NCBI GenBank assembly: GCA_005281725.1
Contig: SSBO01000011.1
Span: forward strand, 626,310-684,126
Origin: Wuchereria bancrofti
Taxonomy: Eukaryota > Nematoda > Chromadorea > Rhabditida > Onchocercidae
Reading direction: 5' to 3'
Length of the DNA stretch: 57,817 bases
Each line of letters begins with the position of its first letter. Within the stretch, counting starts at the first letter, position 1. Made by a program: the position numbers and the translations under genes. Positions 1-13,181 of this stretch are shown in pieces. Below the pieces are notes generated by a model, which saw only the letters and a program-made list of their open reading frames with translations, was not told the origin of the DNA and did not search any database.

Positions 1-175
1 AATGTCATGGTGATACTGTTGTTGGCCAACAACAAAATGTCATGGTGATACTGTTGTTGGCCAATGTCATGGTGATACTGTTGTTGGCCAATGTCATGGT
101 GATACTGTTGTTGGCCAATGTCATGGTGATACTGTTGTTGGCCAACAACAAAATGTCATGATGATACTGTTGGCC
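1..175. repeat. 27-bp minisatellite with palindromic 35-bp variants
   Basis: Six units are visible, starting at 1, 36, 63, 90, 117 and 152. The period is 27 bp, but units 1 and 5 carry an extra 8 bp (AACAACAA), and the last unit is degenerate. Where the 8-bp insert follows the unit end, it completes an 18-bp perfect palindrome centred on GGCC (17-34 and 133-150). The array is cut by the window's left edge, so its true length is unknown. The 8-bp insert breaks any reading frame, so coding is unlikely. Confidence 0.95.
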
Positions 176-492
176 AGTGAGCTTAGGAGAAGCTATTAAC
201 CCTTTTGTTTACGTTTATGTAACCATTCACCCGAATCTTTTTTCTTTTTTCCGCATTTCTCCCCCAACTTTCCGTCCATTCCTTATTTAACCGAAAAAGA
301 AAGAACTGAGGTCGATGACGCAAAAAAAAAAAATTGTGAGATTTGAAAGAGGAGAAAGAGAGGTAGAGGGAAATAGAAAAAAGGAAAGAGAGAGAGAGAG
401 GGAGAAAAGAAAAGAATGAAAGACATTTGCGATTAAAGGAAAAATGCCAAAGATCGGAGATCGTTTGCTTGAAAATGTATGTATGTGAGCAC

Positions 493-657
493 CACAATTA
501 GCATTGGTAGCGAAGAATTGATCCAATAGCGCTAATATTAGTAGTAATGTTGCGCTGCAGCAGTATTAGTGGTATCAGTGTAGTATTAGCAGTAGTAGTA
601 GTAGTAGTAGTAGCAGTAATAGCATTAGTAGTAGTGTTAGCAATAGTTGCAGTGTGA
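493..657. repeat. degenerate AGT/AGC triplet block
   Basis: Runs of AGT with AGC, AAT and GTT variants, purest at about 592-613. The minus strand reads as a Thr/Asn-rich frame for up to 66 codons only because the triplets carry no stops in that phase. It looks like a decayed microsatellite. Confidence 0.85.
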
Positions 658-1641
658 TAACCCCGTAAAATGATGACGGCTTTTCTTTTATATCTCAATC
701 ATATCCTATCACTGTCCATTTTTTTTTCCCTTCCTTCTCTTTTTTCTACCTTCCTCTCTCTCTCTCCCTCCCTCTCTCTCTCTTTCTCTTTATCTTTCTC
801 TGTTACCTTTTCATCTATTATTATTGTAGTGAATTGGGTTTGGTGTGTTAATCGAATAAACAAATTACCAAAAAATATTTTCACATTGAATATAATATAT
901 GTATGATAATGAAAGATTGTTATTTCTTTTGAGATTTTCGTCGGTGATAAAATTGATTTTCGTAAAATTTTCCCCAAAAATATTTGTCTATTTTACCGTA
1001 ATGAAAAATTTTACATTTTGTAAAAAATTTCTCATAATTATATTTTTATATTGAAAAGGATGAAATTAGTTTTTTTTTTTTTTTTTTAATTGGGAAATTA
1101 TGAAAAAGAAAAAATTATCAATTTGCTATTTAGAAATTTTATTTTCAAATTTTCAAGTTTTTTTTTTTTTTCGAAAAATAATATTTGATTTTTTTTTTTC
1201 ATCATAAACAAACAAAATTGATGTGGAGAATTTTTTCAAGATTAGTAAAATTTTTTTCTTTTTTGTTTTTTTTTTGATTTGATTTGATTTTGTATATAAT
1301 TTAATAATTGAATTTATCACTGCATTTTTTTTCTTTCGCTCTCAAAAAAGAATTTTTTTTTTCCTTCGTTTACGATCTTTAGTCTTAGTTTTTTTTTTAG
1401 CCCATTTGAAAAGATTTTATTGAAAATTGTCAAAAACTTTTTACGGAAGAAAAAGATGAAATAAGAATTATTTTTAGAGAATAAAATTGGTACGTTAACA
1501 TTTATCATGCAATCGATAATTCTAATTTCCTTTTCCTTCTCTCTTTTTTTTTTTTCTTTGACATAGCAAATTTATTTCTCTCTTTTAAATAACTAAGCAA
1601 TTTCCGTTAGCAGTTATTTGTGCTTAAGAGCTGTTATTTGT

Positions 1642-1678
1642 CATTGTTATTGTTGTTATTGTTAGTGTTATTATTATT

Positions 1679-1711
<33 letters not shown>

Positions 1712-1750
1712 ATTGTTATCGTTGTTCCTATTGTTATTGTTACTATCCTT
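1642..1750. repeat. TTG/TTA triplet microsatellite
   Basis: A compound trinucleotide run. The purest TTG part is at about 1680-1710, flanked by TTA and TTGTTA mixtures. Confidence 0.85.
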
Positions 1751-3850
1751 TTTTTTTTTAGTCTAAAATAGTATTTTAAATATATCATTCGTATCAAATT
1801 TCTTTTTATTCATATCAAATTTTGTCCTAAAAATAAAAAAGACAAAAACTCAAAAATTATTTCGAATAAATTTTCAGTTAATTCAAAAATTGATTGTTTA
1901 TAAGAGCGTAATAGCTTAATGAATATTTAACTTCTAATATCTTTTCTTCATCGTTAGCTAATTTTAAAATGATAATGCTAATTTTATATGTTAACGTAAG
2001 CAACGTAATGTCAAATAGCTAGTGATAATTTTATTCCATTTACTAAATTAATTTTTGACAAACGTTTGCAATTGTAAGTTTTCTTGTGGAAAAAAAGCAA
2101 AGTGGTATTTATCAGCTGGAAAATATATTTTATCTTCCAACTTTTAATCTTTACTTTCTTTATGCTTTTACTCTTACATTCATTCATAATTTCTAAGTTA
2201 GAAAAAAAAAATCAGCAATAAATGCATTTGTTTAAAATAAAAAACTTTGCTGAATTTTTTTTCAATAAACAAAAAGAAAAAAAGAATTAGAGCAATATTT
2301 AAATTGTTTCCAGTTTTTTTTTTATATTATAAAATTGTCATTACGATTATTACAAAATGTCATTTTCATTTTTTTACTCTTACAAAGTGGTAAAATTCTA
2401 TGGAAAATTCTATTCTTTCTAACTGAAATAGTTTTTTAATTATAATTTTCTTTGTTTTTTTCTTTTTGTTAAAGAAATGCTCGTATACATTCGTACCAAG
2501 TCACGTAAGTATGCGTGAAAAATTCAAATTTTTGAACTGTGAAAATTATGCATAGTTCTTTTTTTTTCTCAAAATTTTTCAAGAAAAAAAAAAATAATTC
2601 CTATAATTGTAAACTTTGATAATTGTCATTTGACAAATGTCAATTGTCATCAGATAGAAAAGAGAAAAAAAACAGGTAGAAGGAAGGCCCAATTTAATTT
2701 ATCATCAGCCAGCATAAACGTAAATGAAGTAAAATGCATGAAATTTTTGAAATATTAAAAAATTATTGATAACAAAAGTGCTTCTATTTCAAATAAAATG
2801 CTTATTAGTTTTAGCTTGTAAATATGAAAAGAGACATTTAGATGAAATATTTTTACTATTAATGTTTAGCTGAAAAAAAAAAGCTGGAAATTCAGGTAGT
2901 AATGAAATTAGCAATTATTAAATATTAATTTTAAAATAATACCAAATTAATTAAACATTTTTTTTCCCCTTCTATCCTTACTAATTTCTCTATTATTTCA
3001 TTCATTAACATTTATTAGCTGATTATTTTTTTATTTAATTGATTGATTAATAAAAAAGACAAAAATTAGGAATTGCTCATCGAATTGTTTATCATATCAT
3101 TTGAAATTTTTAGTATTGAATATGACTTATTACAAGATATACTAAAACTAATCACTACAAAATACTTTAAAGTATTAGCTAAATTAAATGCTAAACAAAC
3201 TGATGCGCTTCAAGACATTTGATAAACAATTTACATTAAATTCCATTAATTGTCACTCTCTTTCTAAAAAAAAAAAAAAAAATGAATAAGTTACTAACTT
3301 TAATAGTAAAATTTTGAGTTGCTTTTTACACTGATTCATTCAGTTTCAACTTTTCTGAACTAATGAAACTGTTCTATTTGTTATGACAAAAAAAAAGTTT
3401 TTTTTAAACTATGTATGCTTTATCTAAACATTACATTCATTTAATTTAAGTAAAAGATTTTTAAATTTATTAACTATTTGTATTATTTCATTGTCAAATT
3501 AAATGAATTAACACGATTTACTAATGATTTAATTTGCTAATTAACATATTGCTAATAATTCAGTTTGCTAATTAACATGACTATTAGCAATTTAATTTAC
3601 TAATTAACATGATTACCAGTAATTATATATCAAAAAAGGATTTAACAATCCTTCAATGGTTCTATTTATTTAATTCGTTCATAGATTGTTTTATTAAGTT
3701 TGTTTTGTTTCGATAGTTTCCTCTAACTTTGTATTATTATTGAAGAAAAGGATTTGTTCAATTTTTATTAATGTAACAATTGTTCATTTTTTATTTACTT
3801 ATTTTTTTTTACTAAATAAATTATTTTTACATTAAATTTTTTACTAAAAC

Positions 3851-4221
3851 AAACTATCTAAAAATAACAGTAAGTTAGGATTGTTTGAATGTCAGTTCAA
3901 TTTTTTTTTTTTCTAGAATTTAGTTATTTGCTGATTTTAAATGTTAATTTTGATTTTGATTATTTACTTACTCATTCTTTTTTTTTTCTTTTTCAAACAT
4001 AACTCAATCGCTAAACTTATTTTACATTGAAAGTATATATAATTTCGTATATTAGTATATCAGTATATAATTCTGCAATTCCTCTTAAATTCTTTACTAA
4101 ATATAAATAAACTATCAAAAAATGACAGTAAGTTAGGATTGTTTGAATGTTACTTAAATTTTTCTTTTTTAGAATTTAGTTATTTGCTGATTTTAAATGT
4201 TAATTTTGATTATGTTAATTC
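3851..4221. repeat. diverged direct duplication, about 110 bp, period about 260
   Basis: Two copies, roughly 3851-3962 and 4111-4221, share a block that begins ACTATC..., runs through CAGTAAGTTAGGATTGTTTG and ends ATGTTAATTTTGATTATG-like. They differ by several substitutions and small indels, so this is an older duplication than the 2.45 kb one nearby. Each copy contains a CAG-TAAGT string, but no reading frame supports an exon. Confidence 0.8.
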
Positions 4222-4946
4222 AGATTTATTTTTTTGGAATAATGCAAACAATTTTCATACATTGTCAATTTATTTATCAAAAATTTAACATAACATTCAA
4301 TCAATCAATCAATCAATCAATGATTTTCAAATAAATTTTTAGACAATAACTGCATTTTCTGTTTTTGAAAATCATAAATAATGGTGAAATTTTTTTCTTT
4401 CTTTTTTTTTGTGAAAAAAAAAAGAAAACATGCAAGTATTGCTTAGAAAATGAAATAAAAATTATATTAATGTCGCCTTGTTGTCAGTTTGTCTCCTATA
4501 TTTCTTCCTTTTCATTTCATTCATTTTTCATCCTATAATTTTTTCTTTTCTTTTCTTTTTTTTTTGTAGTAATTGTAATTTTTTTGTATGGAAAAAATTA
4601 GAAATAATTTTTGAAAAAAAAAGGAAAAAAATCATAAATGCATGCTTGACTTTTGAGAATTTTTGAATGGTTAAAAAAAATCTTTTTTTTTCTTCTTTAT
4701 AAAAAAAAAAAGATGAGACATGAAAAATGTTATAATATATTTTCGTCAGTCTTTTTGAATTTCCAAAATTTGAGTGGTATTTTTCATATTATTCTTATTT
4801 TTCAAAAGATCAAAAAAGAAAAAAGAAAGAGGTAAAGGGAAAAAAAAAGGACAGATAATAATTTAATTAATTAACATTTTTGAGAGGAAAAAACAAAAAG
4901 AAAGTGAACACATAAATCTAAAAAGTTTCGCACAAATCTCTTTTTT

Positions 4947-5542
4947 TTATAAATTATTTCTTTTTTCACATCAATTTAAACCTAAATACTCAATAATTAA
5001 TTGAATAAATTATACAATTTTTTGATTATCATTTTTGATTTACTCACAAATTGCAATCACTAAATTGAACAAATTAATATTGAATGAATGAAGGAACGAA
5101 AGAAAAATGAGCATTGCAAAACTTTTAAAATCAGTTAATAATCTATTCAATAAATTTATTAAATTTAAATCACTAGCACTTTTGAAATTAATTAAATTTC
5201 ATATAGTTTTTTTTTTCAATTAATTTTATTTGCCATGTTTTAAATAAATTTAATATACTAAGTATTAACTTGAAAATTTATTAGCTAATTATTAATTAAT
5301 ATAAATAATACAGAAATATTAACTTATAATGTTGCACTTATGTTTATCATTTAAAAATTAAAATTAACTATATTGAAAATTCATATTGGAATGATTCCGG
5401 AAAAGGAGAAAATCCTGTTCAAACTGGTACTTAACCAATTCTATATATTATAGCAAATTGACAGTCAAATTTATTGCCGTGAGAAATAAAACTACAAATG
5501 TTCCCTCAACAATATTCTAAAGGCCAACTGTTTCATTCTAAT

Positions 5543-5576
<34 letters not shown>

Positions 5577-7103
5577 AGGTTGACATGACAACAGTTTGAA
5601 AAAGTAGAAACGTAGAACAAAAGAAAGAATTCAAAATAAAATAATTTTAGTGATTCAAATGAATTTTTCTCAATAATTTAGTCAGTTTTGAAAAATTTTT
5701 CGAAAAAAAAAGTTTTTTTTTTTCATTACTAATTGTATTATTTATTCATTTAATATTTAATATCATATTTGAATGAATTTTTTTTTTTTTGCAATCAAAA
5801 ATTTAATTAACAAAATTATTATCCCTTCTTTAAATTATTTTTTTTTTTCAGCTTTTAGCTAATATTTACACACTTTAAGTAATTTAGTTCTTAGAGAATT
5901 TTTTCTTTTTTCTTTTGCTTAGTTAAAATAAAGAAAAAGCAATAATTTCTATTGCTTTTTTTTCTTCAATCTTCCATTCTCATTGATAAATTAATTAGTA
6001 GTTTATTTATTTTATTTATTTATTTATTTTTGCTTCACATTCATGTTTACTATAGTGAATTAAGATTTAAAAATCATTTATGTAAATTTTACTCCATTAA
6101 AATAATCGTTAAATGTTTAATACGAAACTATCATCAGATATTTATTATAATTACAATTTTAAAATATACTGGATTTTATTGACAGATATAAATTGGATAA
6201 TTCTAATTATAAAATATATTTTAGAATAATGGATATTTTTTTTCATCCACCAGTGTAATAAGTGTAAATTTCTACATTTAAGTTATTCAAGTTTTAGAGT
6301 GTATTTTACGATATCAAAATTAAATCTAAATTTTCACAGATAAATTAAATATGTAGAAAAAAAAAATCCACGAAAGGTGAAATTAATTTCTTTAAATCTT
6401 TTTTTGAAAAAATTTTGCTCTTTATTTATAAAATTTTTAGTTAAAAAAATTTTTCAAATCTTTTTTCCAACTTTTTTTCCTCACATAAAGAAAGACTAAC
6501 AATAAAATTTTTTGAATGTTTGTTAGGAAAAGACTAACAATAAAATTTTTTGAATGTTTGTTAGGAAAATTGTTAAACTGTTTTTTTTTTTGTTTTTTTA
6601 AATGTAGTTTTGAAAAAATTAGACAAAAAAAAAAAAGTATTTCTAAAACTCTTTCATTCTTCTTATTATTCTTATTATTATTATTATAAAAGAATGCTTC
6701 TTTTTTTCTTCTCTTTTAAATCAAAATTTAAAAAATTTTTTGGATTATGTAATCTTTAATGGATCTATTTTTAATGGTATTAAGTTTAATTTGTGCTAAT
6801 TTTTCTCATTACTAACTTGTCACATGTATCCTTTATTAATTCTCAATTCACGTAGAGTTAAATATTTTTAATGCTAATTTGTAAGGTAAGAAAAGAAAGA
6901 AGTAAAAAAAAAAAAGTTTATTACTGCAAATTTATTTATATATATATATATAATCTGCTGCTAATTACAGAAAAGGTCATTACCGGAAAAAATTTTTGAG
7001 AGAAAAGATCAAGAAGAGAAGAAATAATGGTAATACTTTTTCCCTTTACACCAGATGTTTACATTTTTCAATAAGGCATCCCTATCCTATTCATTCAGTT
7101 AGT

Positions 7104-7134
<31 letters not shown>

Positions 7135-7401
7135 CACTCGACAAGATTCCTTCACCTCTTTCCTCCTCTTTTTCCTCTTCTTCATTCATCTCTTTCCTCC
7201 TCTTTTTCCTCTTCTTCATTCATCTCTTTCCTCCTCTTTTTCCTCTTCTTCATTCATCTCTTTCCTCCTCTTCATCCTCTTTTTTTCTCTTCTTCCTCCA
7301 TCTTTCCTCTTTTTTCTCTTCTTCCTCCATCTTTCCTCTTTTTTCTCTTCTTCCTCCATCTCTTTTTGCTCCTCCTTCTTTTTCTTCCTCTTTTCCTTTT
7401 C
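4947..7401. repeat. 2.45 kb tandem duplication, copy 1
   Basis: This 2455-bp segment is followed directly by a second copy in the same orientation. The differences I found are one T/C change (5369 versus 7824), a shorter T run with loss of one A (5545-5575 versus 8000-8024), and one T fewer in another run (6581-6591 versus 9030-9039). The unit holds AT-rich DNA, a nested 38-bp tandem pair (6493-6568), an AGT microsatellite of ten units (7105-7134) and a CT-rich tail. No gene is visible. The 76-codon frame at 5952-6182 is present in both copies but is low-complexity and Ile/Leu/Phe-rich. Confidence 0.95.
7156..7400. repeat. pyrimidine-rich minisatellites (34 bp and 29 bp units)
   Basis: About three copies of a 34-bp C/T-rich unit (starting 7156, 7190 and 7224, then a partial copy) are followed by about three copies of a 29-bp C/T-rich unit containing CTTCTTCCTCCATC. 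The same array recurs at 9604-9848 in the second large copy. The strand asymmetry is nearly complete. The minus-strand Lys/Glu-rich frame here (9664-9858) is a product of the repeat. Confidence 0.9.
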
Positions 7402-9551
7402 TTATAAATTATTTCTTTTTTCACATCAATTTAAACCTAAATACTCAATAATTAATTGAATAAATTATACAATTTTTTGATTATCATTTTTGATTTACTC
7501 ACAAATTGCAATCACTAAATTGAACAAATTAATATTGAATGAATGAAGGAACGAAAGAAAAATGAGCATTGCAAAACTTTTAAAATCAGTTAATAATCTA
7601 TTCAATAAATTTATTAAATTTAAATCACTAGCACTTTTGAAATTAATTAAATTTCATATAGTTTTTTTTTTCAATTAATTTTATTTGCCATGTTTTAAAT
7701 AAATTTAATATACTAAGTATTAACTTGAAAATTTATTAGCTAATTATTAATTAATATAAATAATACAGAAATATTAACTTATAATGTTGCACTTATGTTT
7801 ATCATTTAAAAATTAAAATTAACCATATTGAAAATTCATATTGGAATGATTCCGGAAAAGGAGAAAATCCTGTTCAAACTGGTACTTAACCAATTCTATA
7901 TATTATAGCAAATTGACAGTCAAATTTATTGCCGTGAGAAATAAAACTACAAATGTTCCCTCAACAATATTCTAAAGGCCAACTGTTTCATTCTAATGGT
8001 TTTTTTTTTTTTTTTTTTTTTTTTGAGGTTGACATGACAACAGTTTGAAAAAGTAGAAACGTAGAACAAAAGAAAGAATTCAAAATAAAATAATTTTAGT
8101 GATTCAAATGAATTTTTCTCAATAATTTAGTCAGTTTTGAAAAATTTTTCGAAAAAAAAAGTTTTTTTTTTTCATTACTAATTGTATTATTTATTCATTT
8201 AATATTTAATATCATATTTGAATGAATTTTTTTTTTTTTGCAATCAAAAATTTAATTAACAAAATTATTATCCCTTCTTTAAATTATTTTTTTTTTTCAG
8301 CTTTTAGCTAATATTTACACACTTTAAGTAATTTAGTTCTTAGAGAATTTTTTCTTTTTTCTTTTGCTTAGTTAAAATAAAGAAAAAGCAATAATTTCTA
8401 TTGCTTTTTTTTCTTCAATCTTCCATTCTCATTGATAAATTAATTAGTAGTTTATTTATTTTATTTATTTATTTATTTTTGCTTCACATTCATGTTTACT
8501 ATAGTGAATTAAGATTTAAAAATCATTTATGTAAATTTTACTCCATTAAAATAATCGTTAAATGTTTAATACGAAACTATCATCAGATATTTATTATAAT
8601 TACAATTTTAAAATATACTGGATTTTATTGACAGATATAAATTGGATAATTCTAATTATAAAATATATTTTAGAATAATGGATATTTTTTTTCATCCACC
8701 AGTGTAATAAGTGTAAATTTCTACATTTAAGTTATTCAAGTTTTAGAGTGTATTTTACGATATCAAAATTAAATCTAAATTTTCACAGATAAATTAAATA
8801 TGTAGAAAAAAAAAATCCACGAAAGGTGAAATTAATTTCTTTAAATCTTTTTTTGAAAAAATTTTGCTCTTTATTTATAAAATTTTTAGTTAAAAAAATT
8901 TTTCAAATCTTTTTTCCAACTTTTTTTCCTCACATAAAGAAAGACTAACAATAAAATTTTTTGAATGTTTGTTAGGAAAAGACTAACAATAAAATTTTTT
9001 GAATGTTTGTTAGGAAAATTGTTAAACTGTTTTTTTTTTGTTTTTTTAAATGTAGTTTTGAAAAAATTAGACAAAAAAAAAAAAGTATTTCTAAAACTCT
9101 TTCATTCTTCTTATTATTCTTATTATTATTATTATAAAAGAATGCTTCTTTTTTTCTTCTCTTTTAAATCAAAATTTAAAAAATTTTTTGGATTATGTAA
9201 TCTTTAATGGATCTATTTTTAATGGTATTAAGTTTAATTTGTGCTAATTTTTCTCATTACTAACTTGTCACATGTATCCTTTATTAATTCTCAATTCACG
9301 TAGAGTTAAATATTTTTAATGCTAATTTGTAAGGTAAGAAAAGAAAGAAGTAAAAAAAAAAAAGTTTATTACTGCAAATTTATTTATATATATATATATA
9401 ATCTGCTGCTAATTACAGAAAAGGTCATTACCGGAAAAAATTTTTGAGAGAAAAGATCAAGAAGAGAAGAAATAATGGTAATACTTTTTCCCTTTACACC
9501 AGATGTTTACATTTTTCAATAAGGCATCCCTATCCTATTCATTCAGTTAGT

Positions 9552-9582
<31 letters not shown>

Positions 9583-9849
9583 CACTCGACAAGATTCCTT
9601 CACCTCTTTCCTCCTCTTTTTCCTCTTCTTCATTCATCTCTTTCCTCCTCTTTTTCCTCTTCTTCATTCATCTCTTTCCTCCTCTTTTTCCTCTTCTTCA
9701 TTCATCTCTTTCCTCCTCTTCATCCTCTTTTTTTCTCTTCTTCCTCCATCTTTCCTCTTTTTTCTCTTCTTCCTCCATCTTTCCTCTTTTTTCTCTTCTT
9801 CCTCCATCTCTTTTTGCTCCTCCTTCTTTTTCTTCCTCTTTTCCTTTTC
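7402..9849. repeat. 2.45 kb tandem duplication, copy 2
   Basis: Head-to-tail second copy, 2448 bp. The junction reads CCTTTTC then TTATAAATT with almost no microhomology to the outer breakpoints. Identity outside homopolymer runs is essentially complete, with one substitution seen. Either the duplication is very recent or an assembler placed two haplotypes in tandem. Confidence 0.95.
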
Positions 9850-10321
9850 ATCCTTCATTCAACATTTCCTCTCTGATTGTCCTCAATTATTTTATTATCA
9901 ATTCATCAACCTCTCTATCTCATTTCAACTCTTTTTTTTTTTCTTTTTTTTTTTTTGTAAATATGAATATTAAATAGTGAAATATAAACAGTGTAATATA
10001 TATACATATATATTTATTAAAAAAAAAAAAAAAAGTAATTTTTTAATTTATTGAGAAAAATCTTAATTTACATTATAAATTAATAATCAACAGTTTTAGC
10101 TATAAATGATTGAAATTTTAAAATAATAATTATTATTTAAATAATTTTAGACTTAATTTATATTTTATTTTTTTTTTTTATAAATTATTGATAAATAAGA
10201 GACATACGTGGTATATAAATGTAAATGAATGACTTGCTGCAAATATTCATCAAATACATGACCGAATATAACGTGACACATACGTTTCATTCAATTCGTT
10301 TTATGCAGTCAGTGCATCGTT

Positions 10322-10776
10322 ATCATTGCCACTATCATCACTATCATCATCATTATTATCATCATCACTATCGCCATCACCATTCACCAGCATCATCATT
10401 ATCATCATCATTATTATCATCATCACCACCATCGTCATCATCATTTTACCAGCATCATCATCATCATTATTATCATCATCACCACCATCGTCATCATCAT
10501 TTTACCAGCATCATCATCATCATCATTATTATCATCATCATCATCATTTCACCAGCATCATCATCATCATCATTATTATTATCATCATCATCATCACCAT
10601 CGTTATCATCATTTCACCAGCATCATCATTATCATCATCATCATCACCATCGTTATCATCACTTCACCAGCATCATCATTATCATCATCATCATCATCAC
10701 CATCGTTATCATCATTTCACCAGCATCATCATCATCATCATTATCATCATCGTCATCACCATCGTCATCATCGACT
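10322..10776. repeat. TCA-triplet minisatellite with ACCAGCATCATC punctuation
   Basis: Long runs of TCA/TTA/CCA triplets are punctuated by ACCAG at 10386, 10448, 10504, 10551, 10616, 10666 and 10719. The spacings are 62, 56, 47, 65, 50 and 53 bp. All leave remainder 2 on division by 3, so unit length varies by whole triplets but each unit shifts the frame. This explains why two overlapping plus-strand frames (207 and 150 codons) cycle through His, Ser and Ile runs. It is better read as a repeat than as a gene. Confidence 0.9.
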
Positions 10777-13150
10777 GATCAGAATGATTTGTATTTATTG
10801 CACTTGTCAGTGTCATTATTACCATCACTTATTGTTGCTATTGCTTGACGATGATTATTTGTTCGCAGACGTTTTTGTGTAGTAACCAATGTCAAATTGA
10901 TTTAAATTATGAAAATTTTGAAATTTTGTTTTTTTCCTTTGCTATGCAAAAGGTATAAATTTGAAATATATAATTTTTAAAAACTTTGCCATATTATACT
11001 CATTACAAAAGCTTTAGTTTAATTAAGCTAATTGCTTTTTTTTTCTTTTAATTTTTCAATCTTTTTTTTTTCTACAAATATAAAAACCTAATGAGATGGA
11101 ATGAATCGTTTGTTAATTACTGTTGTCAGTTGGAGAAATGAAATAATTTTCTAAGGCTTATTTTATTACATTCTTGCATTTGACTTTTGGTAAGCAATCG
11201 ATTGGATATTATCAGTCTAGAATTATCATTCATTCCACTTAATTAATATTTCTTGTTTAAACAGTATAATCAAGAGATACTAATTAAAATCATTTCATGT
11301 TTTAAGCCGTTTTCTTGAGGAGTTACAAATTATGGGATGGTATGTCTAATTACTATTATTTTTCAGTCATCTTTATTTTTACTATAATTGTGATTATTAA
11401 ATATTATTATTATCATTATAATTATTACTATTATCATTATGATTATTATTATTTCTATCATTATTATTATTATTATCATTATTTTATTAGATTATTGATA
11501 ACAATAATCTTGATATTAGCCGTTTGCCATAATAACAGGAAACATCAAAGCTATTCGGTTTCCGAAATATTATTGAACTAAATTAGGAATTGCTATAAAT
11601 GTGTGCAAAAAATTTAAGAATTTCATGCAAAAAGAAAAAGAAAAAATTGCTGCTTATTTGATTGCTTAGTAAAATCGGCAAGGTCATTTGAATTTTCAAA
11701 AAATTTGATTAGTAGCTTTATTCCTTTATTTATAACAATCCAGAAAATCCTTGAAAAAATATTTCATTTCTCCATTTGATAAAAATAGTTAAAAATTCTT
11801 AATTCTAGCTAACTACTATCTTATATTTCAAATTAAAAAAAAAAAAGTTTGGAAAGTAGAAGAAGCAATTTGTTTAATTAAACTAAAACTTTGTAATAAG
11901 TCAAATAAGACAAAATTTGAATGGAATATTCATTTTTAGTCGTACATTTTCAGTCCAACACTTAGTAAATTTTACTCATCAAATAATAAATAATGTGATT
12001 AAATTGATTATAAAAAAAAAAAAAAACATGGATGATTTTATTTTATTTTTCGCAAACTAAATTTCATGACATTATTCTCTTTCACTACCGGAAAAATACT
12101 TGTTTTTCGATTTCCGTTAATATAATACTTAAATTTGAATTGAAAATTTCTATTAACATTGATGATATTATGATTTTGAAAAAGTGATGCAATATTGGTG
12201 ACATTTTTGAATTCATAAATATTAAAATAAGGACCTCTATTTTTTTTTCTTTTGATTTTCATTTTCATTTTGAAGCATGGTTTATTAATATCGTTGAATT
12301 TTTAAACTAAACTTTTTCCTTCTTTTTCTTCTTAAATCTTTGATTGGTAAATTTAGTGAAGTGATAGCATAAATATATTTTAAAATTTACTTCGATTAGA
12401 AAAATTAACGGATAGTTTCAAATTTTTTAATGAAATTCTTTCATTTGCTTTTTTTCTTAAAAAAAAAAATAAAATAAAATTTGAAATGGTAACAAATAAA
12501 ATAAGACGGCGTATTAATTAATCATCATTGACCTTTAAAATGCACTATCCTATGAATTTACCCTGTTTCTTCTTTTTTTCATTTGACAAATAGTTTACTT
12601 TTTCAATAAAATTTTTTTAATTTTAATAAAATCTATTGAATTTTTTATATACAAAATTCGAAATCCTGAATAAATAATATTTTGTTTGATGTGATAATTA
12701 ATACTAGTGATTGAATATGATTGAAATTTTAAATAATATTATCACTGATAATATTAAATTAATTAATATGTCGAAATTGATAGTTAAATTGTAAAAAATA
12801 TTATTAAAAAATATATATATATGTTACATCCTGCATGCATTATGCAATAATTTTCTTATTTTATTAAATCAGTTATAAATTTAAGAAAAAAAAAAGACCG
12901 AATTCATTAGTTCGAAAACTATAATTCATCTAGTTGAAATAATTTTAGTAATTGAATAAGTAAATATAATTAACCCATCATCTAAAAAAATTTTTTTAAC
13001 TGATCTCAAAATAAATCATTTCTTATTTTATATTCATAAATTTTACGCTAATGAAAGCATTTATTCGTTGATTTTTTTTTTCAAAAAAAAAATTCTTGAA
13101 ATTTTATGATGAATGATAAAATTTCATTAAGTTTGCTTTTATTAACCGGG

Positions 13151-13181
13151 CAACAACAACAACAACAACAACAACAACAAA
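13151..13181. repeat. CAA microsatellite
   Basis: About ten CAA units follow ATTAACCGGG. No coding context was seen. Confidence 0.9.

Larger units (their letters stand above)
181..4946. other. AT-rich intergenic DNA, no supported gene
   Basis: This stretch holds homopolymer runs, a GA/CT-rich patch (about 345-410 and 735-800), a degenerate AGT/AGC triplet block (about 493-657), a TTG/TTA block (about 1642-1750), an AATC run (about 4292-4320), and three approximate copies of a TTTGCTAATTAACAT motif (3530-3620). Two tiny exon-like starts were noted, ATG at 444 followed by a GTATGT donor and ATG at 2477 followed by GTAAGT, but neither has a partner exon. No gene is called. Confidence 0.7.

Noticed and set aside
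444..476. ATG frame MPKIGDRLLEN followed by a GTATGT donor
   Set aside because: Only 11 codons, no acceptor or partner exon, and next to simple repeats.
2477..2505. ATG frame MLVYIRTKS followed by GTAAGT
   Set aside because: Too short, with no partner exon.
5952..8631. Identical 76-codon frames at 5952-6182 and 8401-8631 as paralogous genes
   Set aside because: They are identical because they lie in the two copies of the 2.45 kb duplication. The sequence is low-complexity and hydrophobic with no start or splice context.
10225..10848. 207-codon plus-strand frame with a unique 32-residue start
   Set aside because: Nearly all of it is the TCA-triplet array, which has no stops in any phase. 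The ending and start show no conserved or splice evidence.
12038..12268. 76-codon minus-strand frame that is not low-complexity
   Set aside because: Several frames of this length are expected by chance in 58 kb of AT-rich DNA. There are no recognisable motifs or flanking splice sites.
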